Assembly (NCBI RefSeq): GCF_900102535.1
Contig: NZ_FNBP01000009.1
Span: forward strand, 96,976 to 160,975
Source of the DNA: Sulfitobacter delicatus
GTDB lineage: Bacteria; Pseudomonadota; Alphaproteobacteria; Rhodobacterales; Rhodobacteraceae
DNA length: 64,000 nucleotides
Direction of reading: 5' to 3'
The translations under genes and the position numbers were made by a program. How positions within the stretch are numbered: the first letter of the stretch is position 1; every line of letters begins with the position of its first letter. The notes beneath the pieces were generated by a model. It was not told the origin of the DNA and made no database searches. It saw only the letters and a list, made by a program, of their open reading frames with translations. Shown here one piece after another: positions 1 through 7,606 of this stretch.

Positions 1-1173
1 GTCGAGCACGAAAGGGGCGTCGGGGTTAAAGAGCACCAAATCGGCGGGGGCACCGACGGCGATCCGCCCGCCGGACAGGCCAAGGCGTTTGGCCGGGTTC
101 AAAGACAGAGCGCGCCAGAGCGTCGGCAGGTCCATCACCTCGGCATGAACCAAGCGCATTGCAGCGGGGAGTAGGGTTTCCAGACCGACGGCACCGCTGG
201 CGGCTTCCTCAAAGGGCAAGCGTTTAGATTCTTCGTCCTGCGGGGTGTGCATTGAGCAGATGATGTCGATCAGGCCAGAGGCGACGGCTTCGGCCACGGC
301 CAGACGGTCATCTTCGTCGCGCAGGGGCGGTTTCACCTTAAAGAATGTCCGGTAGTCGGCCACATCCAGCGCGTTCAGCGTCAAATGGTGGATGCCAACT
401 CCCGCGGTGATGTCGAGCCCATTGCGCTTGGCCCGTTCCAGCGCGGGCAGGGCGCGGGCGGTGGTGATCTGGTCGGCGTGGTAGCGCGCGCCGGTCATCT
501 CGATCAGGGCGATGTCGCGGTCCAACCCCATGCGCTCGGCCATGGGGGACACGGCAGGCAACCCGCGCAGCGAGGCGAATTTGCCGCTGGTGACGGCGGC
601 GCCTTTGCTCAGGCCCGGGTCCTGCGGATGCGCGATGACCAGCGCGCCGAGGCTGCGGGCATAGGTGAGCGCGCGGGAAAAGACCTTGGTGTCGGTGACA
701 ACGCGGTCGCAATCGGTGAAGGCGGCGGCGCCTGCGTCCATCAGGAAGCCGATCTCGGTCATCTCGCGGCCTGCGCGGCCCTTGGTCAGCGCGGCCATGG
801 GCACGACATTCACCGGAGCGGCTTCATTGGCTCGGCGGGTGACGAATTCCAGCGTTTCGGGGCTGTCGATGGCCGGGTCGGTATCGGGGCGCGTGACCAT
901 GGTGGTGACACCGCCCGCTGCTGCCGCCAGCCCGGCAGAGCGGTAGCTTTCCTTGTGCCGCTCGCCCGGCTCGCAAACCTTGACGCCGATGTCGACGATA
1001 CCCGGGGCAAGGGTATGGCCACCGCAGTCAACCACTTGCGAGTCCGATGCTTGGCCTTCTGGGGCGCTGTCAAACACCTCAGCGATCACACCATCACGCA
1101 CCAAAATCGCACCGGGCGCCAGTGTCCCAGCCTCAGGATCAAGCAAGCGCAAATTCGTGAAAAGCTGGGTCAT
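1..1173 (-). CDS. pyrC: Dihydroorotase-like protein (probably non-catalytic), C-terminus cut by window edge
   Basis: 391 codons are visible and the reading frame is open to base 1, so the last few dozen residues lie outside. The fold is that of class I dihydroorotase, the amidohydrolase of step three of pyrimidine synthesis. The metal-binding HxH after the conserved GIVD is replaced (Gly63 and Lys65), although the following EPG is kept. The late DHAPH motif reads SMHTP around residue 307, so its Asp is Met308. Known from the family: Pseudomonas PyrC' lacks catalysis and serves as a structural partner of aspartate carbamoyltransferase. That role is the likely one here because pyrB lies three genes upstream on the same strand. 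The ATG start gives the typical MTQLFTN opening. Confidence 0.85.
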   Translation of the reverse strand, partial: MTQLFTNLRLLDPEAGTLAPGAILVRDGVIAEVFDSAPEGQASDSQVVDCGGHTLAPGIVDIGVKVCEPGERHKESYRSAGLAAAAGGVTTMVTRPDTDPAIDSPETLEFVTRRANEAAPVNVVPMAALTKGRAGREMTEIGFLMDAGAAAFTDCDRVVTDTKVFSRALTYARSLGALVIAHPQDPGLSKGAAVTSGKFASLRGLPAVSPMAERMGLDRDIALIEMTGARYHADQITTARALPALERAKRNGLDITAGVGIHHLTLNALDVADYRTFFKVKPPLRDEDDRLAVAEAVASGLIDIICSMHTPQDEESKRLPFEEAASGAVGLETLLPAAMRLVHAEVMDLPTLWRALSLNPAKRLGLSGGRIAVGAPADLVLFNPDAPFVLD

Positions 1174-1260
1174 GAAGGGCCTATGGTTCGGAGCAACTGC
1201 GCCGGTGTCATGCCCCAAATCCCACCGCGAACCAAGCGGTTTTCGCGACAGCTATCGCGC

Positions 1261-1365
1261 TCAGCCGCCAATCCATACCATAAGCCCCGCCACGCCAAAA
1301 GCGACGAGCAGGGCAACCATGGCCACGCGGCCAGACATCTTGGGATCAGGTTCAGGTTCTTGCAT
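1261..1365 (-). CDS. 34-aa single-span membrane peptide
   Basis: A 34-residue reading frame with an acidic, proline-rich head (MQEPEPDPKM), one Arg, then a hydrophobic stretch from about residue 14 to 32, ending in Gly-Gly before TGA. An AGGA ribosome binding site lies 7 bases before the ATG. It sits between the tail-anchored protein gene and the dihydroorotase-like gene on the same strand, with gaps of about 50 and 90 bases, so it is probably co-transcribed in the pyrimidine operon. The function is unknown. One transmembrane helix with the acidic end probably in the cytoplasm is inferred from composition only. Confidence 0.6.
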   Translation of the reverse strand: MQEPEPDPKMSGRVAMVALLVAFGVAGLMVWIGG

Positions 1366-1418
1366 GTCTGTATCCTACCGCCAGAACGGCTCAGGTGCCA
1401 GACAGAACCGAGCCATGA

Positions 1419-1949
1419 TCACGCGAGCAACCACCATAGCAGCAGGAGGGCGACCACCGCGGCGATGATCATCATTGTTTTATTGCCACTTCCTTTGGCC
1501 GGGGTGGCGGGTTCAACACGGGGAATGCCGGTGTAGGGCTGCGCGGCTTCGGCCTCCATAGCTTGCACCGGCGTATCGGGGCCGCCTTCGTCGTAGGTGC
1601 CAATATGGGTCAGGGCGGGGATCGGGGCGAGTTGGCGGGACTCACCGGCAAAGGCGCGGGAATAGACCACCATGACCCACCCATCGAGCGCGCCAAGCTT
1701 GCTGCGATCGGTTTCGATCTGTTCGGGGTAAACACCGTTGCCGTCGCGCAGATAACCCGCCAGACCCATGGTATCGAGGTCAGCGACGCGAAAAACCTCT
1801 GTATAGGTGCCGTCAAGCTGATCGACGCCAAGGGCCGCAGCCTGAGCCGCGCTATCGTCGCGCATGGCCTGCGCTTCGGCGTCAGAGAGCGAAAGGGCAT
1901 AGACCCGGACTTTGCCGGCTTCTTGGGGGGCGACTGTTGTGGAGGACAT
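1419..1949 (-). CDS. Conserved hypothetical tail-anchored membrane protein in the pyr operon
   Basis: A 176-aa protein whose first 150 residues are soluble and mildly acidic. A short Pro/Ala/Gly/Lys linker follows, then a single hydrophobic helix at residues 158-175 (MMIIAAVVALLLLWWLLA), with nothing after it. This is the layout of a C-tail anchored protein facing the cytoplasm. There is no signal peptide and no motif I recognise. An AAGGAAA ribosome binding site precedes the ATG. It lies 57 bases after pyrB and upstream of the 34-aa membrane peptide and dihydroorotase-like gene, so it probably belongs to the pyrimidine operon. A role holding pyrimidine enzymes at the membrane is only a guess. 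Confidence 0.8.
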   Translation of the reverse strand: MSSTTVAPQEAGKVRVYALSLSDAEAQAMRDDSAAQAAALGVDQLDGTYTEVFRVADLDTMGLAGYLRDGNGVYPEQIETDRSKLGALDGWVMVVYSRAFAGESRQLAPIPALTHIGTYDEGGPDTPVQAMEAEAAQPYTGIPRVEPATPAKGSGNKTMMIIAAVVALLLLWWLLA

Positions 1950-2006
1950 GGCGGTTTCCTTTGTTCTGTTACCAGCAAAACGCAGCAGCCCCGCCGGGGT
2001 TCCCCC

Positions 2007-2954
2007 TTAGGCCACGCTGGGCTGCGCGGCCACGTGGTTGCGCGCCAAAAGGTCCATCGCCGCCATGCGCACTGCGACGCCCATTTCGACCTGATCCTGA
2101 ATGACCGAGCGGTTGATGTCATCGGCCAAGGTGCCGTCAATTTCGACCCCGCGGTTCATCGGGCCGGGGTGCATGACGATGGCGTCGGGGCTGGCATGGG
2201 CGAGCTTCTCGGCGTCCAGCCCGTAGCGGTGGTAATATTCGCGCTCAGACGGGATGAAGCCGCCGTCCATGCGCTCTTTCTGAAGCCGCAGCATCATCAC
2301 CACATCGACGCCTTCGAGACCCTTTTTCATGTCGTCAAAGACCTCGACGCCGAACTGGTCGATTTGCGAAGGCATCAGCGTCGGCGGGCCGACAAGGCGG
2401 ATGCGGTTTTCCATTTTGCCCAGCAGCAGAATATTCGACCGCGCCACCCGGCTGTGCGCGATGTCGCCACAGATCGCGATGCTAAGACGGTGCAGCCGCC
2501 CCTTGGCGCGACGGATCGTCAGTGCATCCAAGAGCGCCTGCGTGGGGTGTTCATGCCGCCCGTCGCCCGCGTTCAGCACGGCGCAGTTCACCTTTTGCGC
2601 CAGCAGGTCCACCGCGCCCGATTGCGGGTGGCGGACCACCAGCAGATCGGGGTGCATGGCGTTCAGCGTCATCGCTGTGTCGATCAGCGTCTCGCCCTTT
2701 TTGATCGAACTGGCCTGCATCGCCATATTCATCACATCCGCACCCAGACGCTTGCCCGCGATCTCGAAACTCGCCTGCGTGCGGGTCGAGTTTTCAAAGA
2801 ACATGTTGATCTGGGTCAGCCCGCGCAGCGCGTCCGAATGTTTGTTCGGCTGGCGATTGCGCTCGGCATAGGTGTCGGCCAGATCCAGCAGGGTGGTGAT
2901 GTCCGACTGCGACAGCTGTTCGATGCCAAGCAGGTGGCGATGGGCGAATGACAT
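2007..2954 (-). CDS. pyrB: Aspartate carbamoyltransferase catalytic chain
   Basis: 315 aa. Joins carbamoyl phosphate and aspartate to N-carbamoyl-aspartate, the committed step of pyrimidine synthesis, in the cytoplasm. Visible signatures are the carbamoyl-phosphate loop STRT (residues 56-59), the lysine loop SSIKKGE (about 82-88), HPTQ (136-139) and the aspartate-binding HPGPMNRG near residue 271. Length is normal for the family. No regulatory pyrI chain is nearby. Instead the operon supplies a dihydroorotase-like protein, which fits the class of holoenzymes built from PyrB and a non-catalytic dihydroorotase. It starts with ATG after GAAGGGAT and is first in the minus-strand operon. Confidence 0.97.
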   Translation of the reverse strand: MSFAHRHLLGIEQLSQSDITTLLDLADTYAERNRQPNKHSDALRGLTQINMFFENSTRTQASFEIAGKRLGADVMNMAMQASSIKKGETLIDTAMTLNAMHPDLLVVRHPQSGAVDLLAQKVNCAVLNAGDGRHEHPTQALLDALTIRRAKGRLHRLSIAICGDIAHSRVARSNILLLGKMENRIRLVGPPTLMPSQIDQFGVEVFDDMKKGLEGVDVVMMLRLQKERMDGGFIPSEREYYHRYGLDAEKLAHASPDAIVMHPGPMNRGVEIDGTLADDINRSVIQDQVEMGVAVRMAAMDLLARNHVAAQPSVA

Positions 2955-2983
2955 GGTGGCGATCCCTTCGTGCTGTTGCCCGC

Positions 2984-3013
2984 CTTATAGGCGCGCGGGC
3001 GGCGCGGCAGCAA
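2984..3013 (-). promoter_or_regulatory. Putative sigma-70 promoter of the pyrB operon
   Basis: On the minus strand TTGCTG (3013-3008) and TATAAG (2989-2984) are separated by 18 bases. This is a good housekeeping promoter about 30 bases upstream of the pyrB ATG. The gap to the divergent uracil-DNA glycosylase gene is only about 110 bases. No attenuator-like hairpin with a T-run is apparent in the short leader. Confidence 0.5.
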
Positions 3014-3064
3014 GCCGCGCGATAGGGCATTTCGGTCCGGCGGCGCAGAGCGTAAGCTGCGGGC

Positions 3065-3826
3065 ATGGAATCAATGGATTATCATCAGGCGGCAGAACTG
3101 CTGGCGTGGCAGGTGGAGCTTGGCGCGACCGAGGCGATTTGTGATGCGCCGGTCAACCGCTATGAGGTGCCCGCGAGCCAGCCCAAGGCGAAGGCAGCGG
3201 CGAAAGGCCCGCAGCCCCTGCGGCCCGAGGCTAAGCCCGATCCAGTAGCGCTGGCGCGTCAGTCGGCGCGGGCTGCTCAGACGCTGGAAGAGCTGCGCGC
3301 AGCAGTTGAAGCCTTCGAGCCTTGCGAGCTACGCAAGGGCGCGCGCAATCTGGTGTTCTCGGACGGCGTGCCGGGGGCGCCGGTGATGTTTGTGGGTGAA
3401 GCGCCGGGCCGCGAGGAAGACCGCGCGGGAAAGCCTTTCGTAGGGCGCGCGGGGCAGATGTTAGACCGGATGCTGGCCGCGATCGATATGGGGCGCGACC
3501 GGAACGTCTATATTACCAATGTTCTGCCGTGGCGACCGCCGCAGAATCGCGACCCGAAGCCCGATGAGATCGCGATGATGCGGCCCTTTGTGCTGCGGCA
3601 TATCGAATTGGCCAAACCCAAGCTGTTGGTCTTGGTCGGCAATTGGTCCTGTCAGACCCTGCTCGAAAAACGCGGCATTATCCGTCTGCGCGGCACTTGG
3701 ACCGAGGCCGCAGGCCTGCCTTGTTTGCCGATGGTCCACCCGGCTTATCTGCTTCGCAACCCTGCGTTCAAACGCGAGGCTTGGGCGGATTTGCTGAGCC
3801 TGCAGGCGCGGCTGCGCGATGGTTGA
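3065..3826 (+). CDS. Uracil-DNA glycosylase, family 4-like
   Basis: 253 aa. Removes uracil from DNA to start base excision repair. The core runs from about residue 84 to the end: GEAPGREED (111-119), the GKPFVGRAGQ loop, TNVLPWRPP with NRDP, and HPAYLLR (225-231). Residues 33-70 form a Pro/Ala/Lys-rich N-terminal extension, common in alphaproteobacterial members. Family 4 enzymes usually hold a 4Fe-4S cluster through four Cys including a CxxC. Here the only Cys are at 26, 87, 196 and 220 and the CxxC is absent, so the cluster is doubtful. The start is ambiguous between ATG 3065 and ATG 3074. The downstream lysE overlaps by 8 bases. Confidence 0.9.
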   Translation: MESMDYHQAAELLAWQVELGATEAICDAPVNRYEVPASQPKAKAAAKGPQPLRPEAKPDPVALARQSARAAQTLEELRAAVEAFEPCELRKGARNLVFSDGVPGAPVMFVGEAPGREEDRAGKPFVGRAGQMLDRMLAAIDMGRDRNVYITNVLPWRPPQNRDPKPDEIAMMRPFVLRHIELAKPKLLVLVGNWSCQTLLEKRGIIRLRGTWTEAAGLPCLPMVHPAYLLRNPAFKREAWADLLSLQARLRDG

Positions 3827-4433
3827 TGGGCTGACGCTTCTGGCCTTCGTGCCTGCCGCTTTGGCGCTGAACCTGACGCCGGGGGCGGATATGATGTTCT
3901 GTCTGGGCCAAGGGCTACGCTCTGGCCCGCGTGCCGCGCTGGCGGCGAGTGCGGGAATTTCGGCAGGGGCGATGGTCCATGTGGCGCTGGCAGGGCTGGG
4001 GCTTGGCGCGCTGGTGACAGCATTGCCTTGGGCGCTGGACGTGATCCGCTGGCTCGGCGTGGCCTATCTATTGTGGCTCGCCGTGCAGACCCTTCGGCAG
4101 GCGGGCAAGCCGCGCGATGCAACACCGGGCATGGGCGTCTGGCGCGCATTTAACACCGGGTTTGTGGTTAATCTGACCAACCCCAAAGTCATCCTCTTTG
4201 TGCTGGCCTTTCTGCCTCAGTTCGTTGTGCCTGAGGCCGGGCCGGTTTTGGGGCAATTTCTAACTTTTGGCGCCGTGCTGGCTTTGGGCGGATTTGTAAT
4301 AAACGGGGCGGTTGGTGTTTTTGCCGCAGGGATCGGACGGCGGCTGGCGGGAGGCGGGCGCGTGCTGGGCTGGATCAGCAGCGGGATCTTCGTAGCCTTG
4401 GCCGCACGACTGGCAATGATGGAGCGCACATGA
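3819..4433 (+). CDS. LysE/RhtB family amino-acid exporter
   Basis: 204 aa, almost wholly hydrophobic with about six membrane spans. It has the family hallmark LTPGAD near residue 19 and a GLRSG-type loop, followed by long Gly/Ala/Leu helices. Members export amino acids or related metabolites across the inner membrane. The substrate cannot be read from the sequence. The ATG lies inside the last codons of the uracil-DNA glycosylase gene (8-base overlap), and the stop overlaps the moaB start in ATGA, so the three genes are probably translated from one message. Confidence 0.92.
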   Translation: MVDGLTLLAFVPAALALNLTPGADMMFCLGQGLRSGPRAALAASAGISAGAMVHVALAGLGLGALVTALPWALDVIRWLGVAYLLWLAVQTLRQAGKPRDATPGMGVWRAFNTGFVVNLTNPKVILFVLAFLPQFVVPEAGPVLGQFLTFGAVLALGGFVINGAVGVFAAGIGRRLAGGGRVLGWISSGIFVALAARLAMMERT

Positions 4434-4972
4434 GTAGAATCGACGAAAGCCGCGAGTTCATCCCGGTGCGGATCGCCGTGCTGACCGTATCGGACAGCCG
4501 CAGTCTGGCCGAAGACCGCTCAGGCGATTTGCTGGTCGGGCGGATTGAGGCGGCGGGTCATGTGCTGGCAGCGCGCGAGATCGTCATCGACGACCGCCCC
4601 ACCATCGCAGCGCAGTTGCGCGACTGGTGTGCGGACCCTGAGATTGACGTGGTGATCAGCACCGGCGGCACGGGCCTCACGGGGCGCGACGTGACTGTCG
4701 AGGCGCACCGCGATGTTTATGAGAAAGAGATCGATGCCTTCGGCACGGTCTTTACCGTCATTTCGATGGAAAAGATCGGCACCAGCGCCGTGCAAAGCCG
4801 GGCGACGGGCGGGGTGGCGCAGGGGACCTATCTGTTTGCCCTGCCGGGCAGCCCGGGCGCGTGCAAGGATGCGTGGGACGGGATTTTGCTCAAGCAGTTG
4901 GACTACCGCCACATGCCCTGCAATTTCGTTGAGATCATGCCGCGGTTGGAAGAACATCAGCGCCGCAAGTAG
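4430..4972 (+). CDS. moaB: Molybdenum cofactor biosynthesis protein B
   Basis: 180 aa of the MoaB/Mog fold, which binds molybdopterin and takes part in its adenylylation during molybdenum cofactor synthesis. Visible are the N-terminal LTVSDSRS strand-loop, the STGGTGLTGRDVT signature near residues 81-93, and the late ALPGSPGAC loop that closes the pterin site. Length is typical. It overlaps lysE by four bases (ATGA) and ends 7 bases from the convergent DsbD-like gene. The other molybdenum cofactor genes of this window lie 8-11 kb away, so the pathway genes are split. Confidence 0.95.
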   Translation: MSRIDESREFIPVRIAVLTVSDSRSLAEDRSGDLLVGRIEAAGHVLAAREIVIDDRPTIAAQLRDWCADPEIDVVISTGGTGLTGRDVTVEAHRDVYEKEIDAFGTVFTVISMEKIGTSAVQSRATGGVAQGTYLFALPGSPGACKDAWDGILLKQLDYRHMPCNFVEIMPRLEEHQRRK

Positions 4973-4979
4973 CGGGCGG

Positions 4980-5792
4980 TCAGGCTGGCGTGCAGCCTTT
5001 GATTTCTACGCTGTGTTTCTTGCCGATCACCGTGATGCGAATGGCCGAACGGTCGAGCGCCACCGCGCCGCCGTTTTCTGCAATCAGTTCTCCGTGCGAA
5101 ACCAACGTGTCGCCTTGGCGGCTGCTTTCCGTGGCACTCATCCAAAGACCCGGCGCACCCGGCTCGATCACAACGGTTTCCTCGCCGCCCGCCGAAGGCA
5201 AGCGCAGGCGGGTCACGATAGAAAGCCCATCGGCAGTTGGTCGCAGGCTGCAGGTTGCGCTTTTTAACCCAACCTCGGCACCGGAATAGGGCCGGGCAGC
5301 GAATGCGGCGGCAATCGCTGGCACTGGTTTGTTGCTCGTACTGTCGAGCAGCGCATTAAGATGCACCGTTTCGGGCAGGCAAATGTCGCTGCACACGCCC
5401 AGATCTATGCTGACATCCAGCGCCACCGGCTGACCGGGGCTGCGCGGGGTGAGAGTCAGCGGCAGGATCACTTCGCGGGCATAGCCGATGGAATTGACGC
5501 CGCCTTGGTCAAAGACCTTGGGCGCGGGCCATGTGATCGCGACATCGCGCAGATTTTTTGAGCCGGACCAATCGAACTCGGGCGGAATGCCCGCGTCGCC
5601 GGGGCTGCGCCAATAGGTCTTCCATCCCGGAGCCATCCGCAACCGGATCGCCGCCACCCGCTGCCCGTTGGCTTGCTGCCATCCGGTCAGCAGATCGCCT
5701 TGCAGCGGCGTACCAACGCCTTGCTGAGCTGAGGCGGGCAGAGCGAGGGTCAGGCAGGACAAAAAAGCGGTGAATAGGCGTGTTATTTTCAT
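4980..5792 (-). CDS. Periplasmic DsbD-alpha-like thiol-disulfide protein
   Basis: 270 aa from the ATG at 5792, chosen because it gives a clean signal peptide (MKITRLFTAFLSCLTLALPA, cut near SAQ); an in-frame ATG at 5810 is less likely. The mature part resembles the N-terminal periplasmic domain of DsbD, with GWKTYWRSPGDAGIPP and LGVCSDICLPE, which place Cys134 and Cys138 as a CxxxC pair. The membrane electron-carrier and thioredoxin domains of full DsbD are missing, so the protein stands alone. It may pass reducing power to periplasmic clients such as cytochrome c or copper proteins, but the partner is unknown. It is divergent from yqgE. Confidence 0.85.
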   Translation of the reverse strand: MKITRLFTAFLSCLTLALPASAQQGVGTPLQGDLLTGWQQANGQRVAAIRLRMAPGWKTYWRSPGDAGIPPEFDWSGSKNLRDVAITWPAPKVFDQGGVNSIGYAREVILPLTLTPRSPGQPVALDVSIDLGVCSDICLPETVHLNALLDSTSNKPVPAIAAAFAARPYSGAEVGLKSATCSLRPTADGLSIVTRLRLPSAGGEETVVIEPGAPGLWMSATESSRQGDTLVSHGELIAENGGAVALDRSAIRITVIGKKHSVEIKGCTPA

Positions 5793-5940
5793 GTCGCCTT
5801 GATGCGGCATGTGCTTCCGCCTGCCAAGTCACATTTGCATCATCGATGTTTCGCCGATGCGCGGCCGCGCGCTGCTCCTCTCTTGTTTTGTCGTCCAGCA
5901 GGGGTCATGCTCGGAGGGAATTGGCTTTAGGAGGCGGGCA

Positions 5941-6510
5941 TTGACGGGTCAGACCATGAAACTGACGGGCAAGCTTTTGGTGGCAATGCCGGGTATGGGG
6001 GATCCGCGTTTCGCCCATTCTGTGATTTTTCTGACGGCGCATTCCGAAGAGGGTGCGATGGGGCTGATGGTCAACAAGCCAGCGCCAGAACTGCGCCTGT
6101 CGGATGTCTTGGAGCAATTGGTCGATGACCCACCGTCAAAGGCAAAATCGCTGGTCGTGCATTTCGGCGGGCCGGTAGAGACCGGGCGCGGCTTTGTGCT
6201 GCATTCGGATGAATATCGCTCGGCAATCGAGACCTTGGTGGTCGGAAGCGGCATTGCGCTGACCGCCACGCGGGACATTCTCGAAGACATCGCTGCAGGT
6301 AACGGGCCAGAGCAGGCGCAGCTCATGTTGGGCTATGCAGGCTGGGGGCCGGGCCAGTTGGAGGGCGAGATTGCGCAGAACGGCTGGCTGACCTGTGATG
6401 CAACGGCTGGCCTTGTGTTTGGCCTGCCAGATGCTGAGAAATGGGGGGCGGCCCTGCAATCGCTCGGGATTGATCCGCTGAGCCTCTCTGCCGCGGCCGG
6501 ACGGGCCTAG
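5941..6510 (+). CDS. yqgE: YqgE/AlgH family protein
   Basis: 189 aa from a TTG start. AGGAGG at 5929-5934 sits 6 bases before this TTG, whereas the in-frame ATG at 5956 is 21 bases away; either is possible. The family core begins [17 protein letters not shown] and continues with [22 protein letters not shown], a near-invariant opening. The mid-protein FGGPVE and the late [12 protein letters not shown] are also typical. The family is cytoplasmic and widespread but of unsettled biochemical function. The stop shares the sequence CTAG with the stop of convergent tsaC. Confidence 0.93.
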   Translation: MTGQTMKLTGKLLVAMPGMGDPRFAHSVIFLTAHSEEGAMGLMVNKPAPELRLSDVLEQLVDDPPSKAKSLVVHFGGPVETGRGFVLHSDEYRSAIETLVVGSGIALTATRDILEDIAAGNGPEQAQLMLGYAGWGPGQLEGEIAQNGWLTCDATAGLVFGLPDAEKWGAALQSLGIDPLSLSAAAGRA

Positions 6511-7439
6511 CGCGGCGCCGCTGCCCGTGCGAGCCGGTCGTTGATGGCACGCCCGAGGCCATGGTCGGGGATCGGAGCGACGGAGATGGGTTTGCCGGTG
6601 GCGTCCAGTTGGTGAAGATGGTCGAAAAGATTGGCTGCCGCTTCGGTCAGATCGCCAGCGGGGGATAGGTTCAGATCGCAGTCCATGGGGCCGAAGCCGA
6701 GCAACACTTCGCCCGGTTCTACGGTTACCGCATCCAAACGCACTGCCGCACCGGGCGCGTAGTGAGATTGCAGCTGTCCGGGGGCGATTATCTCGGCCCC
6801 GTCCACCGTTTCCAGCGTTTCCCCAAGTGCGGCTTCAACCGCCTCCACCGGCAATCCGCCCGCGCGCAGCAGAGCAGGGCGCTCGCCGGTCAGGCCAATA
6901 ATCGTGCTCTCCACGCCCACCGAGCAGGGGCCATCGTCCAGCACAGCCGCAATGCGGCCCTGAAGTCCCGCCAGCACATGCGCAGCCGTGGTTGCGCTGA
7001 TCTTGCCGGAGGGATTGGCGGAGGGCGCCGCGACCGGGCCCTCGAGTGCTTCCAAAACCTGCTTCATCGCCGGATGGGCGGGCACGCGGACGGCAAGGCT
7101 GGGCAGGCCAGCAGTGACCAGCGAGGACAACCCGCTGCCCGCCTTCAACGGCAAAACCAGCGTCAGCGCTCCGGGCCAGAAAGCCTGCGCCAGACGATCT
7201 GCCTCATCGCTCCATTCGACATAGCGTTTGGCCGCCTCGACATCAGGAAGATGCACGATCAGCGGGTTGAAGCTGGGCCGCCCTTTGGCCTCATAGATTC
7301 CTGCCACCGCCACACCATTGCGGGCATCGGCGGCGAGGCCATAGACCGTCTCAGTTGGCAAGGCGACCAACACGCCGTCGCGCAGCAGTTCGGCGGCGCG
7401 GGCGATGCCTTCGGCAGTAGAGGTCAGCGTCTCGGTCAT
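6507..7439 (-). CDS. tsaC: L-threonylcarbamoyladenylate synthase (Sua5 type)
   Basis: 310 aa. Makes threonylcarbamoyl-AMP from threonine, bicarbonate and ATP for the t6A37 modification of ANN-reading tRNAs. The YrdC domain fills the first 200 residues: [12 protein letters not shown], the [12 protein letters not shown] basic motif and APSANPSG. The extra C-terminal 100 residues, starting at [12 protein letters not shown], mark the longer Sua5 form rather than short TsaC. The start at 7439 (MTETLTST) is preferred to the upstream ATG at 7526, which would add 29 unrelated residues. It faces yqgE tail to tail and is divergent from the acyl-CoA dehydrogenase gene. Confidence 0.95.
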   Translation of the reverse strand: MTETLTSTAEGIARAAELLRDGVLVALPTETVYGLAADARNGVAVAGIYEAKGRPSFNPLIVHLPDVEAAKRYVEWSDEADRLAQAFWPGALTLVLPLKAGSGLSSLVTAGLPSLAVRVPAHPAMKQVLEALEGPVAAPSANPSGKISATTAAHVLAGLQGRIAAVLDDGPCSVGVESTIIGLTGERPALLRAGGLPVEAVEAALGETLETVDGAEIIAPGQLQSHYAPGAAVRLDAVTVEPGEVLLGFGPMDCDLNLSPAGDLTEAAANLFDHLHQLDATGKPISVAPIPDHGLGRAINDRLARAAAPR

Positions 7440-7606
7440 GGTGGGGTTCCGGGTCTTCGAGCCTGTCAGATCACACGGCATCCGTGACGCCGCGTTTGGG
7501 TTGCGGGGCGGGGCCGGGCGTTTCATGCTGGCGGCAACGCCAACCTGCCTTTATCAGGGCCATGTCAGGCTTGCCAGATCAAGCAGGTCTTTCAGGAGGA
7601 TATGAT

